The notes below the pieces were generated by a model, which ran no database searches, had not been told where the DNA came from, and saw only the letters and a list, made by a program, of their open reading frames with translations. Below, one piece after another: positions 9,627 to 18,078 of a DNA stretch of 43,157 bases. Position 1 is the stretch's first letter. Each line of letters starts with the position of its first letter. The stretch is from Bacteroidales bacterium (GTDB taxonomy: Bacteria > Bacteroidota > Bacteroidia > Bacteroidales > PUMT01), in contig SKND01000088.1 of the NCBI GenBank assembly GCA_007120695.1, positions 1 through 43,157 of the forward strand, in the 5' to 3' direction. The translations under genes were made by a program, and so were the position numbers.

Positions 9627-9931
9627 GTAAACTAAAGCTTCAATAATTGTTTCCCGAAGCCGTAAAAACATTTCCGCAGGAATTAAGCTATAATAAATTA
9701 ACACCAGAACATAGCTGAATAGGTATTTTAAGCAATATCCGATTGAGTTACTTTGTTATTTATCTGTTAATCCGACTCAATTACTTCTATTTTATTTTTG
9801 AACATTAATATATTTTTAGTTTTATTTGCAGACTTTTTTTCACGACACAAAACTTTAAAAGAAAATTTAGTTAAAAACGGTTATCAACAGTATAAGTTAT
9901 AGCCCAATCAGTCTTAAGCACGCAAAATAAT

Positions 9932-11323
9932 ATGAAAAATAAATATATAGACCTGATTGATCAGACATTTGAATTCCCTCAGAAAGAATTCCGGGTAGAG
10001 GAGAATGAACTGTTCTTTAATGACATCCCTCTTATGGATGTCATTAAGCAGTACGGGACCCCTTTGAAGATCACGTATCTTCCCAAGATCAGCCAGCAGA
10101 TCCAGCAGGCCAAGAAATGGTTCAATGTGGCAATTGCCAAGGCTGATTATAATGGCGATTACCATTACTGTTACTGCACGAAAAGTTCACACTTCTCATT
10201 TGTTTTGGAGAAGGTTCTTGAAAATGATGTGCACCTTGAAACATCATCTGCATTTGATTTGAACATTATTGAAGAGCTATACCAGAGCGGACAGGTAAAC
10301 AAGGACATTTACATTGTATGCAACGGTTTTAAGCGTCCTCAATACATTGAAAATATTGCAGCATTTATCAATAATGGTTTCTCCAATACGATTCCGGTTC
10401 TGGACAACAAATCTGAGCTCGACCAGCTTAATAATCTGATAAATACCAAATACAAGGTAGGCATCAGGATCGCGGCCGAAGAGGAGCCTAAATTTGAATT
10501 CTATACTTCAAGACTCGGTATCCGTTACAATGACATTGTTTCATTTTACCAGGAGAAGATAAAAACCAATCCCGGTATTGAACTTAAGATGCTTCACTTC
10601 TTTATTAATACGGGAATTGGAGATAATGCCTATTACTGGAACGAACTTTCCAAATGTGTCAATATATATTGTGATCTGAAGAAAATCTGCCCTGAACTTG
10701 ACTCATTAAATATTGGAGGTGGTTTCCCTATCAAGAATTCATTGTCGTTCGATTACGAATACGAGTATATGGCAGAGGAGATAATAGCCCAGATTAAGAA
10801 TATCTGCGAGCGCAATGAAATTCCCGAACCGGATATATTTACCGAATTCGGATCCTATACTGTAGGAGAAAGCAGCGCAGTTCTCTATTCGGTTCTGGGT
10901 CAGAAAAGACAAAATGACCGGGAGATATGGAACATGATCGATTCATCCTTCATGACCACTCTTCCCGACACATGGGCCCTGAACAAAAGATTTATCCTGC
11001 TGGCAATAAATAACTGGGATGAGGAGTACGAGAGGGTTTTTCTCGGGGGACTGACTTGCGACAGCGAAGATTATTACAACTCTGAGGCTCACGCCAATGC
11101 CATATTCCTGCCTAAGATCCAGAACGGGGAGACACAGTATATCGGACTGTTCCATACCGGGGCCTACCAGGAATCAATTGGCGGGTACGGAGGGATCCAG
11201 CACTGCCTGATTCCTGCTCCCAAACATATAATCATCGACCTTGACGAAGATGAAGAGATTACAACAAAACTTTTCGCAAAGGAGCAGAGCCACAAATCGA
11301 TGCTGAAAATTCTTGGGTATTAG
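9932..11323 (+). CDS. Arginine decarboxylase, fold III PLP enzyme
   Basis: A 463-residue PLP-dependent decarboxylase of the alanine racemase fold (fold type III), the short Bacteroidota lineage annotated as arginine decarboxylase rather than the 630-residue SpeA. Arginine would be converted to agmatine. Seen: the PLP lysine K84 in CYCTKSSHF, the glycine-rich phosphate loop LNIGGGFPIKN, EFGSYTVGES, and the active-site cysteine region GGLTCDSEDYY. The agmatinase gene 43 bp downstream supports agmatine as product. Carboxynorspermidine decarboxylase and diaminopimelate decarboxylase share the fold but are less likely given the neighbour and the sequence pattern. The start ATG lies near a purine-poor AT-rich leader with no clear ribosome site. 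Confidence 0.87.
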   Translation: MKNKYIDLIDQTFEFPQKEFRVEENELFFNDIPLMDVIKQYGTPLKITYLPKISQQIQQAKKWFNVAIAKADYNGDYHYCYCTKSSHFSFVLEKVLENDVHLETSSAFDLNIIEELYQSGQVNKDIYIVCNGFKRPQYIENIAAFINNGFSNTIPVLDNKSELDQLNNLINTKYKVGIRIAAEEEPKFEFYTSRLGIRYNDIVSFYQEKIKTNPGIELKMLHFFINTGIGDNAYYWNELSKCVNIYCDLKKICPELDSLNIGGGFPIKNSLSFDYEYEYMAEEIIAQIKNICERNEIPEPDIFTEFGSYTVGESSAVLYSVLGQKRQNDREIWNMIDSSFMTTLPDTWALNKRFILLAINNWDEEYERVFLGGLTCDSEDYYNSEAHANAIFLPKIQNGETQYIGLFHTGAYQESIGGYGGIQHCLIPAPKHIIIDLDEDEEITTKLFAKEQSHKSMLKILGY

Positions 11324-11366
11324 GGCTTATTTTAGGATATTTACAATATTAACCTGTTTAATTCTC

Positions 11367-12215
11367 ATGAAAAATTTCGGTGGATTACCGGCTGATTTTA
11401 CCGGTGAAGAACAATCAGAAATAATAATTCTGCCGGTACCTTTTGACGGAACCAGTACGTGGATAAAAGGTGCTGACAGGGGACCAGGGGCTATCATAGA
11501 GGCTTCTGCAAATATGGAGCTATATGATATTGAATCCGGGAGTGAGGTTTACCTTAAGGGTATACATACCTCAGACCCCGTAACCGAAAAAGAGAACCCT
11601 GAGAAAATGGTGGCTGAGGTCTTCAGCAGGGTCACAAATTATCTTGATAAAAGCAAGTTCCCTGTTATTATTGGCGGAGAACATTCCGTTTCAATAGGCA
11701 GTATTCAGGCGTTTGCAAAAAAATTCGACGACCTGACAGTATTGCAAATCGATGCTCACAGTGACCTTCGGGACGAATATGAGGGTTCAAAAAACAACCA
11801 TGCATGCGTAATGTCAAGGGCCAGGGAGGTAGCATCAATTGTACAGGTGGGCATCAGAGCCTTAGATTCAGGTGAGTTATCATCAATTGACCCTGGCAGG
11901 ATATTTTATGCACACCGGATATACGGGAACGACGACTGGATGGAAGAGGCTGTAGGTCTTCTATCTGATAACGTGTATATCACAATTGATCTTGATGCAC
12001 TGGATCCTGCAATAATGCCCTCAACAGGAACGCCTGAGCCGGGAGGCATGGGGTGGTACCAGACCCTCACTTTCGTGGAAAAGGTTATCGCTAGTAAAAA
12101 GGTTGCAGGTTTTGACGTTGTGGAGCTTTGCCCATCTGACGGGAACAAAGCACCTGATTTTCTGGCTGCCAAACTTATATACAGAATTCTGAGCATGCAA
12201 TTCAGCAGGAAATAA
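11367..12215 (+). CDS. speB: Agmatinase
   Basis: Ureohydrolase that converts agmatine to putrescine and urea with a two-manganese centre. The 282-residue protein shows GGEHSVSIGS, the metal-binding DAHSDLRDEY, and TIDLDALDPAIMPSTGTPEPGG near the C-terminal half, all diagnostic of the arginase/agmatinase family. The aspartate-histidine ligands are all present. ATG 11367 was preferred to an upstream in-frame start at 11313, which would overlap the arginine decarboxylase gene and add a hydrophobic stretch not found in the family. It is the second gene of a three-gene polyamine operon. Confidence 0.92.
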   Translation: MKNFGGLPADFTGEEQSEIIILPVPFDGTSTWIKGADRGPGAIIEASANMELYDIESGSEVYLKGIHTSDPVTEKENPEKMVAEVFSRVTNYLDKSKFPVIIGGEHSVSIGSIQAFAKKFDDLTVLQIDAHSDLRDEYEGSKNNHACVMSRAREVASIVQVGIRALDSGELSSIDPGRIFYAHRIYGNDDWMEEAVGLLSDNVYITIDLDALDPAIMPSTGTPEPGGMGWYQTLTFVEKVIASKKVAGFDVVELCPSDGNKAPDFLAAKLIYRILSMQFSRK

Positions 12216-12261
12216 TAGTTTTCGGAAGAATCCCCATGATACTGAAGTCTCATAAAATAAC

Positions 12262-13350
12262 ATGAATATAATAAAAAATATAAAGGTTGCTCATAATCAT
12301 GAACTTAAAACTGAAGAGATGGAAAAAAAAGATTTCCTGAAAGATCCGGTGAAACACATAGACATCAAATCTTTTGATGCCACACCAATAATCAACTCAA
12401 TGCGTGAAATGTCATTCACCTCACGTGATACCGCATCTGCAGCCGACATATACACAAAAATGATACAGGAGGATGAGTGTTCTGTTATACTGACTCTTGC
12501 AGGCAGCACAAGTGCGGGGGGCTGCATGCAGATATATGTCGATATGGTCAAAAGCAATATGATAGATGCAATTGTTGCCACTGGCGCTTCGATAGTTGAC
12601 ATGGATTTCTTTGAGGCCCTGGGTTTCAGGCACTATAAAGGCTCACCCGACGCGGATGACAAAATGCTGCGCAAATTCTATATTGACCGGATTTACGATA
12701 CTTATATCGACGAGGAGGAATTGCAGGCATGTGATTTCACCATACAGAAGATTGCTGATAAAATGGAACCCGGGGCATATTCTTCTCGCGAATTTATCAG
12801 GGAGATGGGTAAGTATCTTATCAGTAATTCCAAAAAGAAAGATTCACTGGTACAAACCTGCTATGAACATAATGTGCCGATCTTCTGTCCGGCGTTTACC
12901 GACAGCAGTGCTGGATTCGGACTGGTAAAACATCAGTGGGACAATCCCCGGCGGCATATTACAATTGACTCTGTAAAGGACTTTCTTGAACTGACAAAAA
13001 TTAAGATGGCTGCTCCCTCAACAGGCCTCTTCATGATTGGAGGCGGTGTACCTAAAAATTTCACACAGGATACGGTTATTTGTGCTGAAATACTTGGAAA
13101 AGATGTTGAAATGCATAAATACGCCATCCAGATAACTGTAGCCGATGCCCGCGACGGGGCGTGCTCAAGTTCCACTCTAAAAGAGGCTTCGTCATGGGGT
13201 AAGGTTGATACAGTTTACGAGCAGATGGTATATGCAGAAGCCACTTCGGTGCTTCCTCTTATGGCAAGCTACCTGTATCATAAAGGAGATTGGCGCAGAC
13301 GCACCAAAAAAGAGTGGGCAAACCTGCTTGACAAGGTCCCGGCTGACTAA
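12262..13350 (+). CDS. Deoxyhypusine synthase-like protein
   Basis: A 362-residue member of the deoxyhypusine synthase family, an NAD-dependent enzyme that transfers an aminobutyl group. Seen: the catalytic lysine K314 in ASSWGKV (matching the WGK of the eukaryotic enzyme), the GGGVPKNF NAD-binding loop, PAFTDSSAGFG, and VATGASIVDMDF. Bacteria lack eIF5A, so the acceptor must differ; formation of homospermidine or another polyamine from putrescine is an inference from the upstream arginine decarboxylase and agmatinase genes. An internal ATG at 12319 (MEKKDFLKDP) may be the true start. The gene lies 46 bp after agmatinase and converges on the PorE-like gene. Confidence 0.85.
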   Translation: MNIIKNIKVAHNHELKTEEMEKKDFLKDPVKHIDIKSFDATPIINSMREMSFTSRDTASAADIYTKMIQEDECSVILTLAGSTSAGGCMQIYVDMVKSNMIDAIVATGASIVDMDFFEALGFRHYKGSPDADDKMLRKFYIDRIYDTYIDEEELQACDFTIQKIADKMEPGAYSSREFIREMGKYLISNSKKKDSLVQTCYEHNVPIFCPAFTDSSAGFGLVKHQWDNPRRHITIDSVKDFLELTKIKMAAPSTGLFMIGGGVPKNFTQDTVICAEILGKDVEMHKYAIQITVADARDGACSSSTLKEASSWGKVDTVYEQMVYAEATSVLPLMASYLYHKGDWRRRTKKEWANLLDKVPAD

Positions 13351-13352
13351 AC

Positions 13353-13370
13353 AAAAAGCCCGGTAACGGG
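13353..13370 (-). terminator. Short terminator between convergent genes
   Basis: On the minus strand CCCG-TTAC-CGGG followed by CTTTTTG, sitting in the 28-bp gap between the ends of the DHS-like gene and the PorE-like gene. The stem is only four to five pairs, so strength is uncertain. Confidence 0.5.
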
Positions 13371-13378
13371 AAGGAGTA

Positions 13379-15346
13379 CTACTGATAATCAGTTGTTAGT
13401 ACCTCAAATTCCGTTCTTCTGTTCGCCTGGTGTGCTGCCTCTCTCTGCTCTTCAGTCGGCAGTGACCCGATGTACTCTTCAGTAAGTTGTGTACCAACAG
13501 GTAAGAACGGATAAACCGAGGCCACCCTTTCATCAACTGTTCTGGGCCTTGACTTTCCGTATCCTACAGGATCAAGCCGGTCAGGAGCAACCCCGTTTTC
13601 AATAAGATAGTCTACTACTGATTGTGCACGTTTTTGAGATAATTCCATATTAAATGCTGCCCCGCCCCTGGAGTCCGTATGTGAAGCAAGCTCAATAGTG
13701 ATGTGCGGGTTATCATTCAATATCTCTACAAGTCCGTCAAGTGCAACCATTGATTCCGGCCTGAGTTCCCAGCTGGCAAAATCATAAAGTATATTCGGCA
13801 ATTCGATAGGCTTCTCAAAAGACTGGATATCAATAGTAATTGTAAAATCCCTGCTACGATCAAGTCCCCGTGTTGTCACACCTCTCTTATCAGTCAGGTA
13901 CCCCTCCATGGAGGCCAGAAAAACATAGTCCACATTAGGCCTTAGCATAAACCGGAACAGTCCGTCATCCCCGGTATCCACATCAAGTATTGTTCCGTCG
14001 CTTCCGACCATTTTCACAGTAGATCCGGATATATACTCCTCCGTGTCAACATCCCTGACCCTGCCCTCAACATTGAAGAGTAAGGGCGGAAGATAAAAGG
14101 AATAGATATTGTCGATACTTCGCCTGTTACGATTAGAAGTAAAAAAACCGCGTTCTGTCTCTTTTTCAAATGTTATACCAAAATCATCGGCCGGCGAATT
14201 TAACGGATAACCCATATTCTCGACATTCCATCCCCCTTCAATTGTTTGTGTTGCCTTAAAGATATCCAGCCCGCCCATGCCCGGATGACCATTGGACGCA
14301 AAATAGAGAGTGCCGTCGGGGTGCACATACGGAAACACCTCGTCACCGGCAGTGTTTATTGCGGGACCAAGATTCACAGGCTCACCCCAGGAACCGTTAG
14401 GGTTTGCACGTGTTACTTTCCAGATATCTTTTCCGCCAACACCACCGGGCATGTCAGATACAAAATAAAGCGTCAGTTCATCGGGTGAGATTGCAGGATG
14501 AGCCGCTACCAGGGTATCTGGAGCAAGGTCCAGAGGTTGTGGCCTTCCCCAGCTATTGCCGGTTTTTGTGCTCTGAAGTATCTGACAGCCGTTGTCCCTT
14601 CTCCTGAGAGCAGGGCAGCTGGTAAAATACATTACGGTGAAATCACTGTTCAGCGATGGTGTACCCTCTTCGAAATCGGTATTGATAACATCCAGCGCCG
14701 AAGGAGAACTCCATCTGCCCTGCCTGTCTTTGCGTGATTCAAAAATATTGGAAAAATATTCCCCTGTTGCACCGTGTGTGTTTCTCCCTCCATTTCTCCT
14801 GGATGAGGTGAAGTAGACCAGTGAATAATCTTCACTGGCCAGGGCCGGCGCATAATCACTCTCACGGGAATTGAAGAAATTAACTTCTGTAATCTCGTAA
14901 GGAGATGGATTTTCCATCCATTGCATCGCCATCTGCGATGATTTGATTCCAATCTCTCCTCTCGGGTCATCCGGTACCAGGTCCTGGTAAATCCTGAATT
15001 GCTCAATGGCCTCTTCATATTTCTCATTCATCTTCAGGGCCTCTCCGTAGTACCAGTATACTTCAGGGTTATTGTAATTCCGGTTGACCGCACGCCTGAA
15101 CCATCCCTCGGTTTGCCTTATATCCGAAACCTTCATATAACATTTTGCTATCAGGAAAATAATTTCAGTACGCAACTCCATATCACTAACAGCCGAATAT
15201 GCATCCTTGTACAGGTCAATTGCCTCAAAATATTCACCGGCTGAATAGGCACGTTCTGCCCTTTCAAGCCGCCTGGATTGGCCGTTAAGTTCAGAAACAA
15301 AAAATAGTCCTATAAACAGAATTACAAGGGTGGAATAGATCCTCAT
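13379..15346 (-). CDS. PorE-like OmpA family envelope protein (TPR, PD40, CRD, OmpA)
   Basis: A 655-residue exported protein with the four-part layout of the type IX secretion protein PorE: signal peptide (1-22, ending NGQ), tetratricopeptide repeats (about 25-130), a PD40/WD40-like beta propeller (about 155-410, repeated YFTSSR / YFASNG / FFTSNRN strands), a carboxypeptidase regulatory-like domain (about 412-500) and an OmpA C-terminal peptidoglycan-binding domain (about 530-652, with ELASHTDSRGGAAFN and GYGKSRP). PorE anchors the secretion machinery to peptidoglycan, but this architecture has several paralogs per genome, so membership in the core apparatus is inference. The window also holds a type B secreted adhesin with PorP/SprF at the right end. 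It has no close operon partner. Confidence 0.8.
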   Translation of the reverse strand: MRIYSTLVILFIGLFFVSELNGQSRRLERAERAYSAGEYFEAIDLYKDAYSAVSDMELRTEIIFLIAKCYMKVSDIRQTEGWFRRAVNRNYNNPEVYWYYGEALKMNEKYEEAIEQFRIYQDLVPDDPRGEIGIKSSQMAMQWMENPSPYEITEVNFFNSRESDYAPALASEDYSLVYFTSSRRNGGRNTHGATGEYFSNIFESRKDRQGRWSSPSALDVINTDFEEGTPSLNSDFTVMYFTSCPALRRRDNGCQILQSTKTGNSWGRPQPLDLAPDTLVAAHPAISPDELTLYFVSDMPGGVGGKDIWKVTRANPNGSWGEPVNLGPAINTAGDEVFPYVHPDGTLYFASNGHPGMGGLDIFKATQTIEGGWNVENMGYPLNSPADDFGITFEKETERGFFTSNRNRRSIDNIYSFYLPPLLFNVEGRVRDVDTEEYISGSTVKMVGSDGTILDVDTGDDGLFRFMLRPNVDYVFLASMEGYLTDKRGVTTRGLDRSRDFTITIDIQSFEKPIELPNILYDFASWELRPESMVALDGLVEILNDNPHITIELASHTDSRGGAAFNMELSQKRAQSVVDYLIENGVAPDRLDPVGYGKSRPRTVDERVASVYPFLPVGTQLTEEYIGSLPTEEQREAAHQANRRTEFEVLTTDYQ

Positions 15347-15504
15347 CTCAAGAAGTATAATTTTTGTACAATGTAAAAGTAGAAATTTTTAATTCAAAAA
15401 AAAACTAAATACATCATCCATAACCTGCAATAAATAAACCTGGTAGGTCATTATGGCAGCCAGCCGGCAAAAAGTTAAACTTTTCAGCCATTGATATTCC
15501 TTCT

Positions 15505-15536
15505 AAAAAAAGCCGGGACAAAATATTGTCCCGGCT
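15505..15536 (-). terminator. Terminator after glnN
   Basis: A perfect 11-bp stem AGCCGGGACAA / TTGTCCCGGCT with a 4-base loop, followed on the minus strand by seven T. It lies 39 bp after the glnN stop codon, so it is a strong rho-independent terminator for glnN. Confidence 0.92.
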
Positions 15537-15574
15537 CAGCAAACATATGAAAAAAACCAACCTAACCTACTGTA

Positions 15575-17764
15575 TTATCTGATAAAAAGCAATTCACGGT
15601 ATTTCGGCAAAGGCCACATCTCATCATCAACAATCATCTCAAGGTGATCAATCTGATACCTTATCTCTTCCAGGTATGGCTTCACCTTTGAGGAATACTC
15701 CTTTGCCTTTTTATCAACCTCCTCAATTACATTTGCCTTTCTCCTTTCATCTATCATATTATTTACCTTGATATTGACCATTGCAGTCCTGCCGGATATC
15801 TCCTTAATTGATTCAAGTTGTGTTCCTGCAAGCTTTTCAAAATCGGCCGATGAAAACAACTCCTTCAGTCCCCTGACATTTTTAATCAATACATTCTGGT
15901 AACCGTAAACTGTTGGTAATATATGATTGATTGCCAGGTCTCCCAGCACACGTGCCTCGATCTGGAGTTTTTTGGTATATTTTTCCATATCAATCTCAAG
16001 CCTGGCATCAAGCTCACGGTGCGTGAATACCTTCATCTCTGAAAAAACATCGGCAGATTCTTTGGAAACCATAGCTGTCAACGCTTCCAGAACATCACTC
16101 ACATTGGTGAGCCCTCTTTTTTCAGCCTCTTTCTTCCATTCATCAGAATAGTTATTCCCGTCAAATCTCACTTTTTTTGAAGCCAGGATAAAAATCTTGA
16201 TGACCTGGAATATTGCCTCATCCTTTTTAACACCTTTTTCTATAAGCTTATCCACCTCTCTCTTGAACTCCTTCAGTTGTTTTGCAACTATTGTATTGAG
16301 CGCTATCATTGGAGAGGCTACATTGGTCGATGAACCTACTGCCCTGAATTCGAACCGGTTGCCGGTGAAGGCGAACGGGGAAGTTCTGTTCCTGTCGGTA
16401 TTGTCAGGCATAATTTCAGGGATCTTTCCAACGTCAAGCTTTAGTTCAGTCTTTTCGTCGGGAGTCATCTTTTTGCCTGAAACGCGGGTTTCGATCTCAT
16501 CCAGAATCTTATTCATCTCCTCTCCCAGGAACACCGACATAATTGCAGGAGGCGCCTCAGAGGCACCCAGCCTGTGCTCATTACCCAGAGATACAATGCT
16601 TGACCTGAGCAGGTCCTGGTATTCAAATACACCCCTGATAACAGAAACGAAAAATGAGAGAAACAGCATATTTGTTTTCGGAGTTTTACCCGGAGAAAAA
16701 AGATTAACACCAGTATCAGTAATAAGCGACCAGTTGCAGTGTTTTCCCGATCCGTTCACATCCTTGTAGGGTTTTTCATGAAACAGCACTTTGAAATGAT
16801 GTTTTTTTGCCACCTTTTTCATAATAGTCATAAGCAACTGGTTGTGGTCAGTTGCAAGGTTAGCCTCTTCAAAAACGGGGGCACATTCATACTGATTCGG
16901 TGCAACTTCATTATGACGTGTTTTGATAGGGATTCCAAGTTTATAAGCTTCAATCTCGAATTCACGCATAAAGGCTGCAACCCTCATCGGAATATACCCG
17001 AAATAGTGATCGGACAGCTGCTGATCCTTGGCAGAAGAATGCCCCATAAGTGTACGATCGGTAAGTTTCAGATCAGGCCTGGCATTAAAAAGAGCATCAT
17101 CCACCAGAAAATATTCCTGTTCACACCCAAGCCCGACAATCACCTTCGTGACATTTTTATCAAAGTAGTTACAGAGGTCAACTGCTGCCTTATCAACAGC
17201 CTCGATCGATTTGAGCAGAGGTGTCTTGTAATCAAGTGAATCTCCCTTGAAAGAAACGTAAACAGAGGGGATACTCAGGGTATTGCCATAGACAAAAGCA
17301 GGTGAAGAAGGATCCCATGCAGTATAACCGCGGGCTTCAAAAGTATTTCTCATACCCCCGCTGGGAAGGCTTGAGGCATCAGGCTCCTGCTGCACCAGTT
17401 TGCCACCGTCAAAATTCTCAATAACGGAAGTATCTTCAGCTGGCTCAAAAAAAGCATCATGCTTTTCTGCTGTTGCTCCGGTAAGGGGATGAAACCAGTG
17501 AGTGTAGTGTGTAGCACCCCTGTCAACAGCCCAGGCTTTCATACCTGATGCAATCTGGTTCGCTACCTTTCTGTCAACCTTTTTCCCCTTATCAATTGCT
17601 TCCATTACACTATTAAAGGCTTCCTGCGATAAATATTCCTGCATTTTCTTCTTATTGAAGACATTTATCGCATAATATTCAGAAGTCTTTGCTGAAGGAG
17701 CATTGACCTCTAATGGTTCCCTTGATACAGCTTTATCAACTGCCTTGAAACGGAGTTTACCCAT
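15575..17764 (-). CDS. glnN: Glutamine synthetase type III
   Basis: ATP-dependent synthesis of glutamine from glutamate and ammonia; GSIII is the main form in Bacteroidota and acts as a large dodecamer. The 729-residue length is typical. Seen: GATHYTHWFHPLTGATAEKHDAF, an N-terminal GSIII mark; VGLGCEQEYFLVD with the metal-binding glutamate; RHNEVAPNQYECAP; NGSGKHCNWSL with the catalytic histidine; and RNRTSPFAFTGNRFEFR. The ATG at 17764 fits the family (MGKLRFKAV). A textbook Bacteroidota promoter lies at 17806-17837 and a strong terminator follows, so it is a single-gene unit. No nearby regulator gene such as PII is present in the window. Confidence 0.97.
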   Translation of the reverse strand: MGKLRFKAVDKAVSREPLEVNAPSAKTSEYYAINVFNKKKMQEYLSQEAFNSVMEAIDKGKKVDRKVANQIASGMKAWAVDRGATHYTHWFHPLTGATAEKHDAFFEPAEDTSVIENFDGGKLVQQEPDASSLPSGGMRNTFEARGYTAWDPSSPAFVYGNTLSIPSVYVSFKGDSLDYKTPLLKSIEAVDKAAVDLCNYFDKNVTKVIVGLGCEQEYFLVDDALFNARPDLKLTDRTLMGHSSAKDQQLSDHYFGYIPMRVAAFMREFEIEAYKLGIPIKTRHNEVAPNQYECAPVFEEANLATDHNQLLMTIMKKVAKKHHFKVLFHEKPYKDVNGSGKHCNWSLITDTGVNLFSPGKTPKTNMLFLSFFVSVIRGVFEYQDLLRSSIVSLGNEHRLGASEAPPAIMSVFLGEEMNKILDEIETRVSGKKMTPDEKTELKLDVGKIPEIMPDNTDRNRTSPFAFTGNRFEFRAVGSSTNVASPMIALNTIVAKQLKEFKREVDKLIEKGVKKDEAIFQVIKIFILASKKVRFDGNNYSDEWKKEAEKRGLTNVSDVLEALTAMVSKESADVFSEMKVFTHRELDARLEIDMEKYTKKLQIEARVLGDLAINHILPTVYGYQNVLIKNVRGLKELFSSADFEKLAGTQLESIKEISGRTAMVNIKVNNMIDERRKANVIEEVDKKAKEYSSKVKPYLEEIRYQIDHLEMIVDDEMWPLPKYRELLFIR

Positions 17765-17805
17765 GGTTTTAAAATTTTTTAGTTATTATTCATATTAATA
17801 TGGAG

Positions 17806-17837
17806 CAAAAATACATTTTTATTACTTTACCCCCAAA
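17806..17837 (-). promoter_or_regulatory. Promoter for glnN (TTTG-N20-TATTTTTG)
   Basis: On the minus strand TTTG (17837-17834), 20 bases, TATTTTTG (17813-17806): an exact match to the Bacteroidota primary sigma promoter. The transcript would start about 35-40 bases before the glnN ATG. Confidence 0.75.
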
Positions 17838-18006
17838 TATTTAGACATATTTATTAATTTTTTTTACTTTTTTATTATTTACCCCCTATTTTTTAGGGTT
17901 TTTAAAATACATGTTGCATATTTCATCTGCCAGTCCGATAATTTTCTCAAACCAGAACAATGACAGGCAGGCATCTATAAAAATGCTGTCATACCATCTC
18001 ACTGCT

Positions 18007-18042
18007 AAAAAAATGCCGACACCCGTATTACGGGGCCGGCAT
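18007..18042 (-). terminator. Terminator after the gpmI-DUF3109-M20 operon
   Basis: On the minus strand ATGCCG ... CGGCAT closes an inner CCCGTA / TACGGG stem and is followed by seven T. It lies about 37 bp after the dipeptidase stop codon. Its left arm overlaps the 3' end of the truncated dispersed element copy 4. Confidence 0.88.
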
Positions 18043-18074
18043 TATGGTTCAGACACTGACTTTAAAGACGGACT
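18036..18074 (-). repeat. Dispersed element, copy 4 (truncated)
   Basis: Read on the minus strand, AGTCCGTCTTTAAAGTCAGT, then GTCTGAACCATAATG. It shares the 15-base block TAAAGTCAGTGTCTG with copy 2 and GTCTGAACCA with copy 3. The part with GCAAG-G-CTTGC and the A run is missing; a terminator hairpin starts there instead. It lies five bases after the M20 dipeptidase stop codon. Confidence 0.65.
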
Positions 18075-18078
18075 CTAA

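Larger units (their letters stand above)
9502..9931. other. 430-bp divergent intergenic region
   Basis: AT-rich gap between the GNAT-nitrilase gene (minus) and the arginine decarboxylase gene (plus). It contains the likely minus-strand promoter box at 9556-9563, a stem-loop followed by GTTTTT at about 9602-9626, and an inverted repeat ATTGAGT (9742-9748) / ACTCAAT (9775-9781) with a 26-base spacer. A TATTTTTG box at 9793-9800 could be a plus-strand -7 element, but no TTTG lies at the right distance. No open frame looks coding. Confidence 0.6.
17765..18078. other. 314-bp intergenic region upstream of glnN
   Basis: Holds the glnN promoter (17806-17837), an AT-rich stretch, and at its right end the terminator and truncated repeat copy 4 that follow the M20 dipeptidase gene. 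No open frame or RNA gene was recognised in the middle part (about 17840-18000). Confidence 0.6.

Noticed and set aside
9793-9800. TATTTTTG as promoter of the arginine decarboxylase gene
   Set aside because: Exact -7 match but no TTG/TTTG 19-21 bases upstream in a very AT-rich region, so chance is likely.
16197-17239. Two long plus-strand open frames (190 and 166 codons) inside glnN
   Set aside because: Antisense to glutamine synthetase III; serine- and phenylalanine-rich composition is a by-product of the opposite strand.
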